From contig NZ_AP012334.1 in assembly GCF_001042695.1 (NCBI RefSeq), positions 1,674,001 through 1,738,000 of the forward strand: a stretch of DNA of 64,000 nt, given 5' to 3'. The notes under the pieces are model-generated. The model did not search any database. It saw nothing but the letters and a program-made list of their open reading frames with translations, and had not been told where the DNA came from. This DNA is from Scardovia inopinata JCM 12537. GTDB taxonomy: Bacteria > Actinomycetota > Actinomycetes > Actinomycetales > Bifidobacteriaceae. Positions 45,559-55,461 of this stretch are shown piece by piece. Positions within the stretch are counted from its first letter, which is position 1, and every line of letters starts with the position of its first letter. A program made the position numbers and the translations under genes.

Positions 45559-47880
45559 CTAATAGACTTTAGTGCTGTCTACCTTATTAGTAAACCAGGT
45601 AGTCAGGAGTACAAAAGGCCGGCGAAGGACGATCCCTATAAAAAGGCCCACAAGAATAAAGAGAGACAGTTGAACCATAGAAACAGTGAACTCGTTCTGA
45701 TATGACCCTGCAATAGCTGCCCTCATAGCAGTGATTCCATAGGGAAAGGGGAAAAGAGGGAAAATAACCTGGAAGGGCTTGGGCAGCATTTGAATGGGGA
45801 AGGTTCCGCCTGTCCCTGCCACCTGCATTACCAGCAGAATAACCGCAATAGCCTTACCCGCTGCCCCAAAGGAAACAGTCAGTGCATACATCATGCTGGA
45901 GAAAGTTAAGGCGCATAGCCAACAAACAGCAAAGAAACGCCCGAGATCGCGACACTGAATTTTCAGATACCACAAATCACCCATAGCTATCAGGGTGGCT
46001 TGAGCCAGAGCCAAAAGAAGGAAAATCAGATAGCGTCCAAAATATTCATGGTCGAGCCGCAAGCCAAAGGATTTCATATTGCCCGGGGTCTGGGGCCGCA
46101 ATGGCTTCCCAGAAGCAAAGACAGGAATCTCCTTTAAACGCAGGGCATCAGCCTTACCTTTATCTGAAATTTTGACTTCCATCATGGCCACAAGAATGAC
46201 GCTCCCCACCCAAATAGCCAGAATTGTATAGAAGGGGGCCATTTGCGACCCGTAATTTTCTACAGGGAAAACTGCCTGTCGGGAAAGAATCACTGGCTGA
46301 GACAAAAGGGTCGCCACCATAGCTGCATTGGTCTGTTTGCTGGATTTCATAGTAGCCAACAAACCCTGAGAACCGCCTTTTTTCAAGGTAGAAGACAAGC
46401 GGCGCAGCCTTCTTGCAGCCTGATCCAAATGCCGAGAACTGGAATTGAGAGATTTTTGAACGCTGGCCAAACTTGCTGCCGTTGATTTGTTCAAATTGGA
46501 AACCTGCCCGCCGGCCTTAGACAAGTCTTGGCTTAGTGTCCGAGTACTGGCAAAAACCCTGGATAAAGAAGCAGAAAGTTTATCTAGCTGAGGCTCCACG
46601 GTAGTCCTAAACTGAGTCCGGGCTGATTGCAGACCTGACTGAGTTTTTGCTATCTGCTGCTTCATGGCTGCTTTCTGCGAAGCCAGAGTTGAGTCTGTCT
46701 TCTGCAAAGATGCGCCGACTTGCCTCACCAGCGATGCCAGATTGGCATGATCTGCCGCCAGCGAGCGCAGCTGACTGATTTGAGCATCCAGCGCACCTTC
46801 CAGACGGGATCGGGCAGCTTCAGTCAAAGAGTTGAGGGAAGAAGAGTCAGAAGTACCATGACTTGGAGCCGCTGCAATAGAATCCCGAAGCTTCTGCAGG
46901 GAGTTAGCCGCATTGGTGTAAGCAGAAGCCTGAGAACTCACTTTTGTTGACAGAGCCTGAGTTTCCTGACTAACTTGATGAGTAGCAGAAGAAACCCCTT
47001 CGGACAGAGAATCAATCTGGCTGGCCACAGAATCCAGACTTTTTTGGCCAGCCTGAAGGGCTGCATCCATAGCCGCGGCAGAAGTTTTTAGAGCAGATTC
47101 GAGGGAAGTAGGGGATGAAACTGTACTGTTGAGGGAATCGGCCAGATTATTAGCTTCATCCCCCGTTGATTGCATAAGATCCTGAGCAGAAATGAGCAGG
47201 GAGGCAGAACTGGCCAGAAGCTGAGAATAGGCTTTCATCTGCTGAGCAGCGGTCTCAAGACCGGAAGCAGAAGTATCTACATTGGTTATGGCTTTCGATA
47301 TGTAGGAGTCCAGATTGCCAACTTTGGCATAATGAGACAGGGACTGAGCCAGATCCAGGGCTACATTGGCCAGGGTCTTAGAGAAGGTGGAATCAATCTG
47401 GGCAACAATAGTATCAGCCCCCTGATCGGTAATATGGGGAACAATAGCATTTGATTTTTGATTAATATAATAAATCAGCTTCGCCCGGTGAGCATGAGGC
47501 GAGAAAAGAGTCATCATATCCTTACTGAAAGTCGTGGGAATGATAATAGCAGCATAATATTTTCCCGAATAAACCCCATCTACTGCAGCTTTTTGGTCCT
47601 GAAACTGCCAGTCCAGCTGTTTATTCGACCGCAAAGTAGATTCCACTGTGCTGCCAACATTGATAGTCACCGGGACTAGATCAGACTTGTACCCTTTGTC
47701 AGAATTGACCACTGCTACTTTTAGATTTTTGGTATTCCCATAGGGATCCCAGCTGCCGGCAATATTAAACCAGGCATACATGGCTGGCACGATGACCAGT
47801 CCCATCAGAACCACAATACCAATTACATTCTTGGTGGCATTCTCTAAGTCACGAATAAAAATACGCCAAATATACTTCAC
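45559..47880 (-). CDS. YhgE/Pip-family membrane protein, second of a coupled pair
   Basis: 773 residues. An N-terminal helix with FIRDLENATKNVIGIVVLMGL and the family motif WFNIAGSWDPYGNTKNLKVAVVN precede a long extracytoplasmic coiled region (~130-520). A C-terminal block of about five to six helices follows (~555-770, including SFGAAGKAIAVILLVMQVAGTGG). This is the YhgE/Pip (phage infection protein) layout, which includes the type VII subunit EsaA/YueB. Start is GTG at 47880, overlapping the preceding stop as GTGA. Whether it serves the neighbouring type VII locus is unknown. Confidence 0.88.
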   Translation of the reverse strand: MKYIWRIFIRDLENATKNVIGIVVLMGLVIVPAMYAWFNIAGSWDPYGNTKNLKVAVVNSDKGYKSDLVPVTINVGSTVESTLRSNKQLDWQFQDQKAAVDGVYSGKYYAAIIIPTTFSKDMMTLFSPHAHRAKLIYYINQKSNAIVPHITDQGADTIVAQIDSTFSKTLANVALDLAQSLSHYAKVGNLDSYISKAITNVDTSASGLETAAQQMKAYSQLLASSASLLISAQDLMQSTGDEANNLADSLNSTVSSPTSLESALKTSAAAMDAALQAGQKSLDSVASQIDSLSEGVSSATHQVSQETQALSTKVSSQASAYTNAANSLQKLRDSIAAAPSHGTSDSSSLNSLTEAARSRLEGALDAQISQLRSLAADHANLASLVRQVGASLQKTDSTLASQKAAMKQQIAKTQSGLQSARTQFRTTVEPQLDKLSASLSRVFASTRTLSQDLSKAGGQVSNLNKSTAASLASVQKSLNSSSRHLDQAARRLRRLSSTLKKGGSQGLLATMKSSKQTNAAMVATLLSQPVILSRQAVFPVENYGSQMAPFYTILAIWVGSVILVAMMEVKISDKGKADALRLKEIPVFASGKPLRPQTPGNMKSFGLRLDHEYFGRYLIFLLLALAQATLIAMGDLWYLKIQCRDLGRFFAVCWLCALTFSSMMYALTVSFGAAGKAIAVILLVMQVAGTGGTFPIQMLPKPFQVIFPLFPFPYGITAMRAAIAGSYQNEFTVSMVQLSLFILVGLFIGIVLRRPFVLLTTWFTNKVDSTKVY

Positions 47881-50486
47881 TTGTGCTCCTCCTTAATATG
47901 AGGATGCTCTTTACTAAGGCGTTCAGCCGAAGAGTTGCTGGGGAACCACCGGGTTCGAATGCGTCTGAGCAAATCCAGCCTGGCTCCCTCATCCGGAATC
48001 TCACTCAAACCCAGCTCGCGAATATAAGAATCATGCATATATTCCAAGACAATCAAGAAAGTATCAATAACAATAATGGACACAATCCAGGCAATGAGGA
48101 AGCCTATCTTGACAGGAACCACAAACATCAGAATTAAGAAGATAACAGGAATAACCGCAATGGCTACAATCCCAGCCACTACCAGACGAGGATAAACCTC
48201 GAGGAAGGCCTGAGTTCGCTTCTGGATTCTTTCCTTATACTCATCGTTATCCAACAAATTCTGCAAAACATTGGACAGACGGAAGCGGGAATTGGTCAAA
48301 TTATTCTTTTCCGCAATGAATAAGTCGGTTTCACTCAAACGACGGTCGAAGAGGGCATTAAGATTCAACAGGTAAGGCCGAACAAAAATCCCAATGAAAT
48401 AAGCTGCAATAACAAAAGGCAGGAGCATGGCCAAATTATGCCAATATGCTCCCCTATACATACCTCCTATGGTCTCACGCATGGCATTAATCCCATAAGT
48501 AAAGGGAAGCCACGGTTCAATAGACCGGAAAAATTTAGGCATAAGTTCAATCGGGTACGTACCGGATGATCCGGGAATCTGCACAATAACCAAAAGAACT
48601 GCAATCGCCTTGCCTATATGCTTGAAAGCTATGGCCAGGGAATAAATAATGCTTACATAGGTAAAGGAAAGAAAGACGCTGGCAAGAATAAAGAGACCAG
48701 GACTTTGACACTGAATTCCCATGAGAAGGTCTCCGGCAGCAGTAACCAGGCCCTGCATAAGACCCACTAAGAGAAACATCATCAGCCGGCCCAAATAAGC
48801 ATCCCGGGCACTAAAACGCTTCAGGCCCTCCCGGTCAACTTCACTTTTGATAATAGCAATAAGAATAAAACCACCTACCCACAGGGCTAAATTGGTATAG
48901 AAAGGAGCGATGGCCGATCCGTAATTGCTGATGGGGTAAACAGTCTTCGTATTCAGTAAAACAGGGGAAGAAATAAAAGCACTTATTTCCTTAGGATCAG
49001 GCGAAATTCCCTGAATCTTCTTCCATGCGGCTGAACTGTCTAAAGCAATCAGATCTGTGCGAACAGAGTCCAGTTGATTTTTCGCAGAATTCAACGATTT
49101 TCTGCCGGCTTTCAGGGTAGAAGAGGTCTGATCCATCAGGGTTGACAGCTGAACAAGAATGTTCCGGCTTTGGCGAATGTCGGACCGAAGGGCAATAAGG
49201 GTTCCGTCAGCTGATCCCATGACTGACCTCAGGGATCCCAGGGTTGAATCCAGGGATGTGATCATAGTGCCCGTTATCTGGGAATTAGCTGTGTTCAATG
49301 TGTTAGCAGAATTGGTCGCAGCAGAAGATATAGCCGATCCTAAAGAGGAAGCGGCCTTTTGAGAAGCAGCCAGGGAAGCAGAGGAGGAAGAAGTAAATGT
49401 TTGCAGGGCTGAACGCTGAGCATCTGCTTGGGCTTTCAAGGAAGAAATTCTGGAACTGAGCTTTTGATACAGATCTGAATTTTTGTTCAGCCCCGATGAG
49501 GTCAAGGCTGTTTGCAGTTGGGAAACCACACTCTCATTCAGGGCAACAATAGAAGTCAGCTTGGCTTCCGCTTTACCAGCTTGGGCAGATACATCACTGA
49601 TGGATTGATTTACCGTAGCTGAAGCCGTGTTGACCTGAATCGCCAGAAGAGACATGTTAGCAGCCCCGGAAGTAAGAACAGAACTGGCTGAAGAACTAAA
49701 CCTATGAAGACCGGACTGAGTAGTATCAATAAGATTTTGGCTTGTTTTAAGAGATGTTCTCAGATTGCTGATAGTTCCATCCAGATCGGACAAAGTCTTA
49801 TCTACCGAATCCAAGGATCCCTTGGCTTTATTCAGGGAAGCCACCACAGAGTTCATGGAATTTTGGGTGGAAGAGATATCAGTTATAGCATCATCGATAG
49901 TAGCAACAGCATCATTCCTGGAAGAGGATATATCTCCAAGTGCCTGGGATTTGCCCTTCTTCAGCTGCTGGACAACAGCCTTGCTCACCTGCTTGATAAA
50001 CTGGGTATTAATGTTCTCTTCTATTGTTTCTGCCCCAATATCAGTGACTTTGGGAGCAATAGGGTTTAGCTTCTCGTTCACATAATAAACCAGGCGAGGC
50101 CGGCTGCTTGTTCCCTGTAAGGCTCCGATTAAGTGAGAACTGAAATTTTCAGGAATAATCAGGGCTGCATAATACTTACCAGAAGCTACCCCCTCCTTAG
50201 CCTGGGCATTGGTCACAAACTGCCAGCCCAGGGAATGATTATCTTTCAACTGTGTCACTACCTGAGAGCCCACGTTGATAGTTCCGGTCAACTGACTGTG
50301 GGAACCGGCATCATTATTTGCTACGGCTACCTGAAGATTTTTAGCATTGGAGTATGGGTCCCAGTTGGCAGCTATATTGGCCCACGAATACAGGCCGGGT
50401 AAAAATATAATGGCAATAGTGACAATAAGTGCAATAGGATTGCGCAAAACACGGAGAAAATCCCGCACAAAAATCCGCCACACCAT
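47877..50486 (-). CDS. YhgE/Pip-family membrane protein, first of a coupled pair
   Basis: 869 residues from the ATG at 50486 (AGGAGG ten bases upstream). The longer frame from 50591 runs through the divergent promoter region and lacks family features. N-terminal helix and SWANIAANWDPYSNAKNLQVAVAN, a long Ser/Ala/Leu coiled-coil ectodomain (~120-480), then about six C-terminal helices with KHIGKAIAVLLVIVQIPGSSGT. An extra ~120-residue C-terminal region with two further helices is absent from its partner. Translationally coupled to the next gene, so the two probably act as a complex. Confidence 0.88.
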   Translation of the reverse strand: MVWRIFVRDFLRVLRNPIALIVTIAIIFLPGLYSWANIAANWDPYSNAKNLQVAVANNDAGSHSQLTGTINVGSQVVTQLKDNHSLGWQFVTNAQAKEGVASGKYYAALIIPENFSSHLIGALQGTSSRPRLVYYVNEKLNPIAPKVTDIGAETIEENINTQFIKQVSKAVVQQLKKGKSQALGDISSSRNDAVATIDDAITDISSTQNSMNSVVASLNKAKGSLDSVDKTLSDLDGTISNLRTSLKTSQNLIDTTQSGLHRFSSSASSVLTSGAANMSLLAIQVNTASATVNQSISDVSAQAGKAEAKLTSIVALNESVVSQLQTALTSSGLNKNSDLYQKLSSRISSLKAQADAQRSALQTFTSSSSASLAASQKAASSLGSAISSAATNSANTLNTANSQITGTMITSLDSTLGSLRSVMGSADGTLIALRSDIRQSRNILVQLSTLMDQTSSTLKAGRKSLNSAKNQLDSVRTDLIALDSSAAWKKIQGISPDPKEISAFISSPVLLNTKTVYPISNYGSAIAPFYTNLALWVGGFILIAIIKSEVDREGLKRFSARDAYLGRLMMFLLVGLMQGLVTAAGDLLMGIQCQSPGLFILASVFLSFTYVSIIYSLAIAFKHIGKAIAVLLVIVQIPGSSGTYPIELMPKFFRSIEPWLPFTYGINAMRETIGGMYRGAYWHNLAMLLPFVIAAYFIGIFVRPYLLNLNALFDRRLSETDLFIAEKNNLTNSRFRLSNVLQNLLDNDEYKERIQKRTQAFLEVYPRLVVAGIVAIAVIPVIFLILMFVVPVKIGFLIAWIVSIIVIDTFLIVLEYMHDSYIRELGLSEIPDEGARLDLLRRIRTRWFPSNSSAERLSKEHPHIKEEHK

Positions 50487-50591
50487 GTTGCGTTTGCCTC
50501 CTGAATTGCCGGCGCTTATTGAACAACTTACTATACTACCCAAGAGGTAGAAGACGGCCTGGCATTCGTGAGTATGTTTTAAGATAAACAT

Positions 50592-51704
50592 ATGGTTTCA
50601 ACGATGATTACAGAGGGCAAGGCCATCACCCTGCTGGATGAGAATACCTATGCAGAAACAATGGAGAAAACAGTTCTCCCTGCTACGACCAAGGTCTGCA
50701 CGCATGGATGGATGAACCCGGCAACCTACCCTGGCTTGAAAGAGCTGCCTACCCCTGCAGGCTCACATCATGGCATGCTTCATTATGTGTCTTACCGGCA
50801 TCCTCTGGCTTCCAGCCAAAATCAAGACCTGGGTAATGACGGCCAGGGCAGCGGTCCTGAAGGAAGCACCATTGAAGAACGCCCCAGCATAGTCATTTCT
50901 CATGGATTTACAGGCATTATTCCCCACTACACCGAGCTTGCCTACTATTTCTTCCAAGCCGGTTTCGATGTGTGGATCATGGAACACCGTGGTCATGGGC
51001 TGTCCCCTCATGATGTGACAGATCCTTCAGTTATCTGGATTGATGACTGGCGGCGCTATGTGGTGGATCTAGCTAAGTTCGCCCAGGAGGTAGTCCGCCC
51101 CCAAACCAGCGGTGATCTGTATCTTTTTGCCCATTCCATGGGAGGAGGCATTGGGATCAGTGTGGCCCAACAATTCCCTGATATCTTCAGTAAGATCATC
51201 CTGACTTCCCCCATGATTGAAGCCCAAATGGCCGGTATTCCAGGGCCTGTAGCCAAAAGAATAGCAAGAGCCTTCTGCCGGGCAGGCAAAGGAAAGAATC
51301 GGGTATTTGCTCAAAAACCTTTCAGTCCCGTCCTGGATCCTAACAGCATTCGGGGCCTATCAGCTGCCAGAGCCCAATGGCGTTTTGATACCAGACTGAC
51401 CGACAAACGGTACCAAACCTGTGCGGCCTCTTACCAGTGGGTCCTGCAGACCTTTGGACTGAAAAAATCTCTGCTGAATCCAGCAAATTGTGCTAAAATC
51501 CAGGCTTCCATCATGCTTTTTCAAGCAGAAAATGATACTTTTGTCCGTTTGGACCGACAGGACGAATTTATTGATATGGCTCAGGCAGCTGACTGCGATG
51601 TGGAGAAAGTTTTCATTCCTCAGGCTATGCATGACTTCTCCGAAGGACCCAACCATATTTTAGCTCCAGTCCTTGAGCAATCGATTGATTTCCTGGGCGA
51701 ATAG
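50592..51704 (+). CDS. Alpha/beta hydrolase, monoacylglycerol lipase/lysophospholipase-like
   Basis: 370 residues. The nucleophile elbow is FAHSMGGG, the acid is in FQAENDTFV and the His in PQAMHDFSE. An early SHGFTG supplies the oxyanion hole and MEHRGHGLS is the family signature of PldB-type enzymes. No signal peptide, so cytosolic action on acylglycerols or lysolipids is likely. There is no ribosome binding site before the first ATG. TAAGAT ends six bases upstream, compatible with a leaderless transcript. Divergent from the YhgE/Pip pair. Confidence 0.88.
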   Translation: MVSTMITEGKAITLLDENTYAETMEKTVLPATTKVCTHGWMNPATYPGLKELPTPAGSHHGMLHYVSYRHPLASSQNQDLGNDGQGSGPEGSTIEERPSIVISHGFTGIIPHYTELAYYFFQAGFDVWIMEHRGHGLSPHDVTDPSVIWIDDWRRYVVDLAKFAQEVVRPQTSGDLYLFAHSMGGGIGISVAQQFPDIFSKIILTSPMIEAQMAGIPGPVAKRIARAFCRAGKGKNRVFAQKPFSPVLDPNSIRGLSAARAQWRFDTRLTDKRYQTCAASYQWVLQTFGLKKSLLNPANCAKIQASIMLFQAENDTFVRLDRQDEFIDMAQAADCDVEKVFIPQAMHDFSEGPNHILAPVLEQSIDFLGE

Positions 51705-51743
51705 ATAGGGAAATAGATAGGGGAATAAATAGGTGAATAAAAA

Positions 51744-52352
51744 ATGGCACCGGATCTGACACCCGCCGGCAGGAGCCGAATTCTTCGCCAGGATCGGCTC
51801 TTTACTGGCCGTATTTTTGCAGTTGATCGAATAACCGTAGAACTTCAGGGGGTAGAGCAGGAACCTGTCCAGATAGAGCGGGATCTGATTCGTCATGCTC
51901 CGGTTGCAGTCATGCTGGTCCATGACTGTATACATGACCGCTACTATCTCCAATATGAGTACAGGATTGGAGCCCAGGCTATAGTCCCCGGCATTCCGGC
52001 TGGCTTTATCGATCAGGGAGAAAGCCCGGAGCAGGCAATGCTGAGGGAAATAAAGGAAGAAACAGGGATCGTTCCCAACCAGACTGATGGCTCCTATTCC
52101 ATTGACCATGTAGGAAAATTCTACTCGTCTGAAGGCATGTCCAACGAGCTGGCCTCCATTGCAGTAATCCACCTGCACAACTGGCACCAGGAGGCTCAGC
52201 ACTTGGATCAGGGAGAATTTATTACAGGCGGTTGGGTCAGCTGGGATCAGCTTCTGGCCGCTCATATCTCTGCTTCCAATTCCATCATCGCTATCCAACA
52301 CGAGGCGCTTAGGCGCCTGAAAAAGGAGAAACACAATTCCCATCAGGCCTGA
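51744..52352 (+). CDS. NUDIX hydrolase, ADP-ribose pyrophosphatase-like
   Basis: 202 residues. A complete Nudix box GFIDQGESPEQAMLREIKEE-TGI is present, with all Glu/Arg ligand positions. The preceding PGIPAGFID and the long N-terminal strand region fit the ADP-sugar pyrophosphatase group (hydrolysis of ADP-ribose to AMP and ribose 5-phosphate). AGGTGA lies before the ATG. It follows the hydrolase gene by 39 bases of short ATAGATAGGG-type repeats. Confidence 0.9.
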   Translation: MAPDLTPAGRSRILRQDRLFTGRIFAVDRITVELQGVEQEPVQIERDLIRHAPVAVMLVHDCIHDRYYLQYEYRIGAQAIVPGIPAGFIDQGESPEQAMLREIKEETGIVPNQTDGSYSIDHVGKFYSSEGMSNELASIAVIHLHNWHQEAQHLDQGEFITGGWVSWDQLLAAHISASNSIIAIQHEALRRLKKEKHNSHQA

Positions 52353-52543
52353 TAACCGCCTTAAAGCGACCCCATAGATGGAAATACAGTAAAAATCCAG
52401 GACAAAGAAGATGCAATTCTTCAGTCTTTGCAATAATAACCTAGTAATAGTGTGGTTTGTGCTGCGCATATCTCGCGTCGCCTGAGCCATAAGACCAGTA
52501 CCCGTACACCGCTAAGGCGAAGAGCGCAAAAGGAAGGACTGTT
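52353..52543 (+). other. Upstream region of the fhaA-pknB cluster
   Basis: 190 bases without a gene, presumably holding the promoter of the ten-kilobase signalling cluster. AT-rich segment at ~52425-52450 (ttgcaataataacc), but no -35/-10 pair with standard spacing is convincing. Confidence 0.3.
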
Positions 52544-53245
52544 ATGGGCTTTCTCGATAAATTCGAAAAAGGTATTGGAGGCGCCGTCAACGGCGTATTC
52601 TCCAAATTTGGTTCCAAGGACCTTCAGCCCGTGGACCTATCCAGCGCTTTAGAGCGCGAGATTGATTCCCAGGCAATGGCTGTCCGAGGAGACCGGACAG
52701 TGGCCCCCAACGAGTATCGTTTCAAACTCTCTACCCCAGATTTCGACCATATTGAGCAGTGGGGATCGGAAGCTTTGGCCAACGAGCTCGCAGACAACCT
52801 GACCAAATATGCAGAAGGTCAGCATTATGCCTTTGTGGGGCCGGTGGTGGTGATCTTCGAAGAGGATCTGGATTTAGCCCGGGGAGACTACAAGCTGACC
52901 AGCGAATCTGTGCAGGGAAATGCCGCCCCTGTCACTACTGACAACGAAGGTAAGGATTGCCCCATCCTGGAGATTAACGGTCGTCAATATCTGCTAACAG
53001 CTGATAAAACCGTTCTGGGCAGGGGATCCAACTGCGATATCGTGATTGACGATCCTGGTATCTCCCGGCATCATTTGGAAATAGACATTACCGATAAAGG
53101 GGTCATTGCCCGGGATATGGGATCCACTAATGGGACTTTTGTGGAAGGACATCAAGTTCCTGCTGCTACACTGGTAGATGGAAACACCATTACTATTGGC
53201 CGCACCCGCATCCTCTTCTGGGCATCTTCACAGGTGCAACAGTAG
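52544..53245 (+). CDS. fhaA: FhaA: DUF3662 and FHA domain protein
   Basis: 233 residues. N-terminal DUF3662 region (FLDKFEKGIGGAVNGVFSKF to ~125), a short linker and a C-terminal FHA domain (LGRGSNCDIVIDDPGISRHH, MGSTNGTFVEG). In mycobacteria FhaA binds phosphorylated MviN and slows peptidoglycan precursor export. Shorter than mycobacterial FhaA because the repetitive middle is missing. AAAGGAAGG precedes the ATG. First gene of the signalling cluster. Confidence 0.93.
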   Translation: MGFLDKFEKGIGGAVNGVFSKFGSKDLQPVDLSSALEREIDSQAMAVRGDRTVAPNEYRFKLSTPDFDHIEQWGSEALANELADNLTKYAEGQHYAFVGPVVVIFEEDLDLARGDYKLTSESVQGNAAPVTTDNEGKDCPILEINGRQYLLTADKTVLGRGSNCDIVIDDPGISRHHLEIDITDKGVIARDMGSTNGTFVEGHQVPAATLVDGNTITIGRTRILFWASSQVQQ

Positions 53246-53375
53246 AGAGCACGGTGACCACCAGACCGCTGCAGCCTGGCCGGCAGGAAAAGAAGCGCAG
53301 AAGCAGGGAACACTACACTGCAAGCGCTGCACCTGACCTCACCAGCTGCGCCTAATTAAGATTTCGGACAAAAGA

Positions 53376-53897
53376 ATGATTACAGACCTCACTTTCGCCG
53401 TTATGAAATACGGGTTCCTGGCATTGCTGTGGTTCTTTGTTTTTCTTGCCGTACGTTCTTTGCGCAAAGATGTATCACAAATGAGTCCGGTTCCCCGCAA
53501 ACGCAGCAAAAAAGCTGAATCAGATCAGCACTTCGCCCGGTCGACGGCTGCTCCGGCATCGCCTGCCCCTCTGCGGGGGGCAGAATCAGGACGGCAGCAG
53601 GGCCGGGCCAGCGTTCTGACCATTATTGACGGTCCCCTGTCTGGCACCACCTACACTTTAGGAAGCCAGTCCATTACACTGGGCCGGGCCAGCGATAATG
53701 TTGTTGTTCTCAACGATGAGTTTGTTTCTTCCCACCATGCTCGTGTTTATGTTGATCCCACAACAGGAACCTGGGCCATTGAAGACCTGGGAAGCACCAA
53801 TGGAACAGTGGTTGATGGCCAACGCCTGAGCCATTCAGTTCCCCTCCCCGCCGGCGTCCCCGTACGCATTGGCGGCACTTCATTCGAACTAAGGTAG
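53376..53897 (+). CDS. fhaB: FhaB (FipA): membrane-anchored FHA protein
   Basis: 173 residues. One N-terminal helix (~9-28, FLALLWFFVFLAV), a basic Ser/Ala/Arg linker, and an FHA domain (LGRASDNVVVLNDEFVSSHH, LGSTNGTVVDG). It recruits phosphorylated division proteins to the membrane in relatives. Seven bases before pstP. The 130-base gap from fhaA holds no gene. Confidence 0.93.
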   Translation: MITDLTFAVMKYGFLALLWFFVFLAVRSLRKDVSQMSPVPRKRSKKAESDQHFARSTAAPASPAPLRGAESGRQQGRASVLTIIDGPLSGTTYTLGSQSITLGRASDNVVVLNDEFVSSHHARVYVDPTTGTWAIEDLGSTNGTVVDGQRLSHSVPLPAGVPVRIGGTSFELR

Positions 53898-53904
53898 GAG
53901 GACA

Positions 53905-55461
53905 ATGACTGATACGCTACCTCTTATCATTAGGTCAACAACCGTTTCTGATATTGGTTATGTTCGCCATGACAATCAGGATTCATCTTTTGCCGGTGAC
54001 CATCTGGTTACTGTTTGTGATGGTATGGGAGGCCACGCCGGAGGCGATACCGCTTCCACTATAGCAATTCGGTCTTTGGCCCATATTGAGTCTGTAAAAG
54101 ATTCGGATCCCGATGCCATGGCCACGATTATGAAAACTTCCATCATCGCTGCTCACGATGCTATTGTTGGCAAAGCCAGACGCGAGCGCAAACTCTCAGG
54201 TATGGGAACCACGGTAGTTGCCCTACGTTTAGTGCAGAATTATTGGGTTTTAGCGCATCTGGGAGACTCGCGGGCCTATCTTTTGCGGGATGGAAAGCTG
54301 ATCCGAGGAACTAAGGATCACAGTTACGTTCAACACCTCATTGATACCGGCCGCATCAATGAGGAAGAGGCGAAAAGCCATCCTCAACGCAACGTAGTCA
54401 TGAGAGTTTTAGGGGATTTTGACATTGATCCCCGTCCTGATATTTCCATCCGCAAAGCCCTGCCGTCAGACCGCTGGCTTTTGTGCTCTGATGGCCTGTG
54501 CGGGGTTTTAGAAGATGAAACAATCCGTCAGACTATGGAGGAAACAGAAGATCTGCAGGATTGCGCTCAAAAACTTGTATCTATGGCCTTAAAAGCCGGC
54601 AGCACCGACAACGTCAGCGCCGTTCTAGCAGAGGCCGTTCCTGCCAAAGATGCCCAGGATGCCAGTAAACCACATCAAGTCCCCTTAATAGGCGGTGCAG
54701 CCAGCAATGAACCACAGCCTATAGCCGATATTATTGATTCACCCGTGGCGGCTGCCCCAGCCTTGAAGAATGATCCCCAGTCCCCTGCCTCCCGCGCGGC
54801 GGCATTGGCCCATGCCGACCGGCGGGAAGATGACGATGACAGCGGGAGCAACGACAACAGCCAGAAGAAGAAAGATGTGGGTGGACTGCTACACAGTCTG
54901 ACCCTTCCCCAGCATGCCCATGAAGATGGCTTTGTCCCTGAAACAGGGGAAATTCCCATCGTTCAGAAAGATAACGGCTCTTTCTCGGATGATCCTCACG
55001 ACCCTCAGGTAGCTGAGGCTGTTCAGGAACAGGAAGCTCTGGCTAAGAAGAAAGCTCATCATCGTTCCATCCTGCGCAGGGTCTGGGGCTTGGTAGCTGC
55101 CCTGCTCGTCCTCGCAGCACTGGCAGGAGCCGGAGTGGAAAGCTATCGCTGGTCACAGAACCGTTATTATGTAGGCGAAGCAGATGGGGTGGTGGCTATC
55201 TACCGTGGTGTCCCTACTAATATCTTCGGGTTCAGCCTGTCTCATGTGGAGGAAAAGACCACTATTTCCGTGTCTTCTCTCCCTTCCACCTGGAGAGATC
55301 AGCTGGAGCAGGGAATTCCTGTGGATTCTCTGGCCATAGCCCGCAATCACACTCAACTGATTAAGAAGGAAGCTGAGAAGGCGGCCAAAAAATCAAGCAA
55401 AAAGAAGACGGCAACAGCATCTCCTTCTCCTTCCCCGTCTAAGTCAGGAGCAAAGAAATGA
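53905..55461 (+). CDS. pstP: PP2C-type Ser/Thr phosphatase, membrane-anchored
   Basis: 518 residues. The phosphatase domain (~8-240) has metal motifs RHDNQDS, CDGMGGHAGGD, LGDSRAY and SDGLCGVL. A long acidic linker leads to one helix (~395-415), then a ~60-residue extracytoplasmic part and a cytoplasm-unlike Lys/Ser tail. It counteracts PknA/PknB encoded downstream. AGGAGG lies four bases before the ATG. Stop overlaps rodA start (ATGA). Confidence 0.95.
   Translation: MTDTLPLIIRSTTVSDIGYVRHDNQDSSFAGDHLVTVCDGMGGHAGGDTASTIAIRSLAHIESVKDSDPDAMATIMKTSIIAAHDAIVGKARRERKLSGMGTTVVALRLVQNYWVLAHLGDSRAYLLRDGKLIRGTKDHSYVQHLIDTGRINEEEAKSHPQRNVVMRVLGDFDIDPRPDISIRKALPSDRWLLCSDGLCGVLEDETIRQTMEETEDLQDCAQKLVSMALKAGSTDNVSAVLAEAVPAKDAQDASKPHQVPLIGGAASNEPQPIADIIDSPVAAAPALKNDPQSPASRAAALAHADRREDDDDSGSNDNSQKKKDVGGLLHSLTLPQHAHEDGFVPETGEIPIVQKDNGSFSDDPHDPQVAEAVQEQEALAKKKAHHRSILRRVWGLVAALLVLAALAGAGVESYRWSQNRYYVGEADGVVAIYRGVPTNIFGFSLSHVEEKTTISVSSLPSTWRDQLEQGIPVDSLAIARNHTQLIKKEAEKAAKKSSKKKTATASPSPSPSKSGAKK

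Noticed and set aside
45559-50486. Reading the YhgE/Pip pair as phage receptors or phage genes
   Set aside because: The family name is historical; these are chromosomal membrane proteins and no phage genes are nearby.
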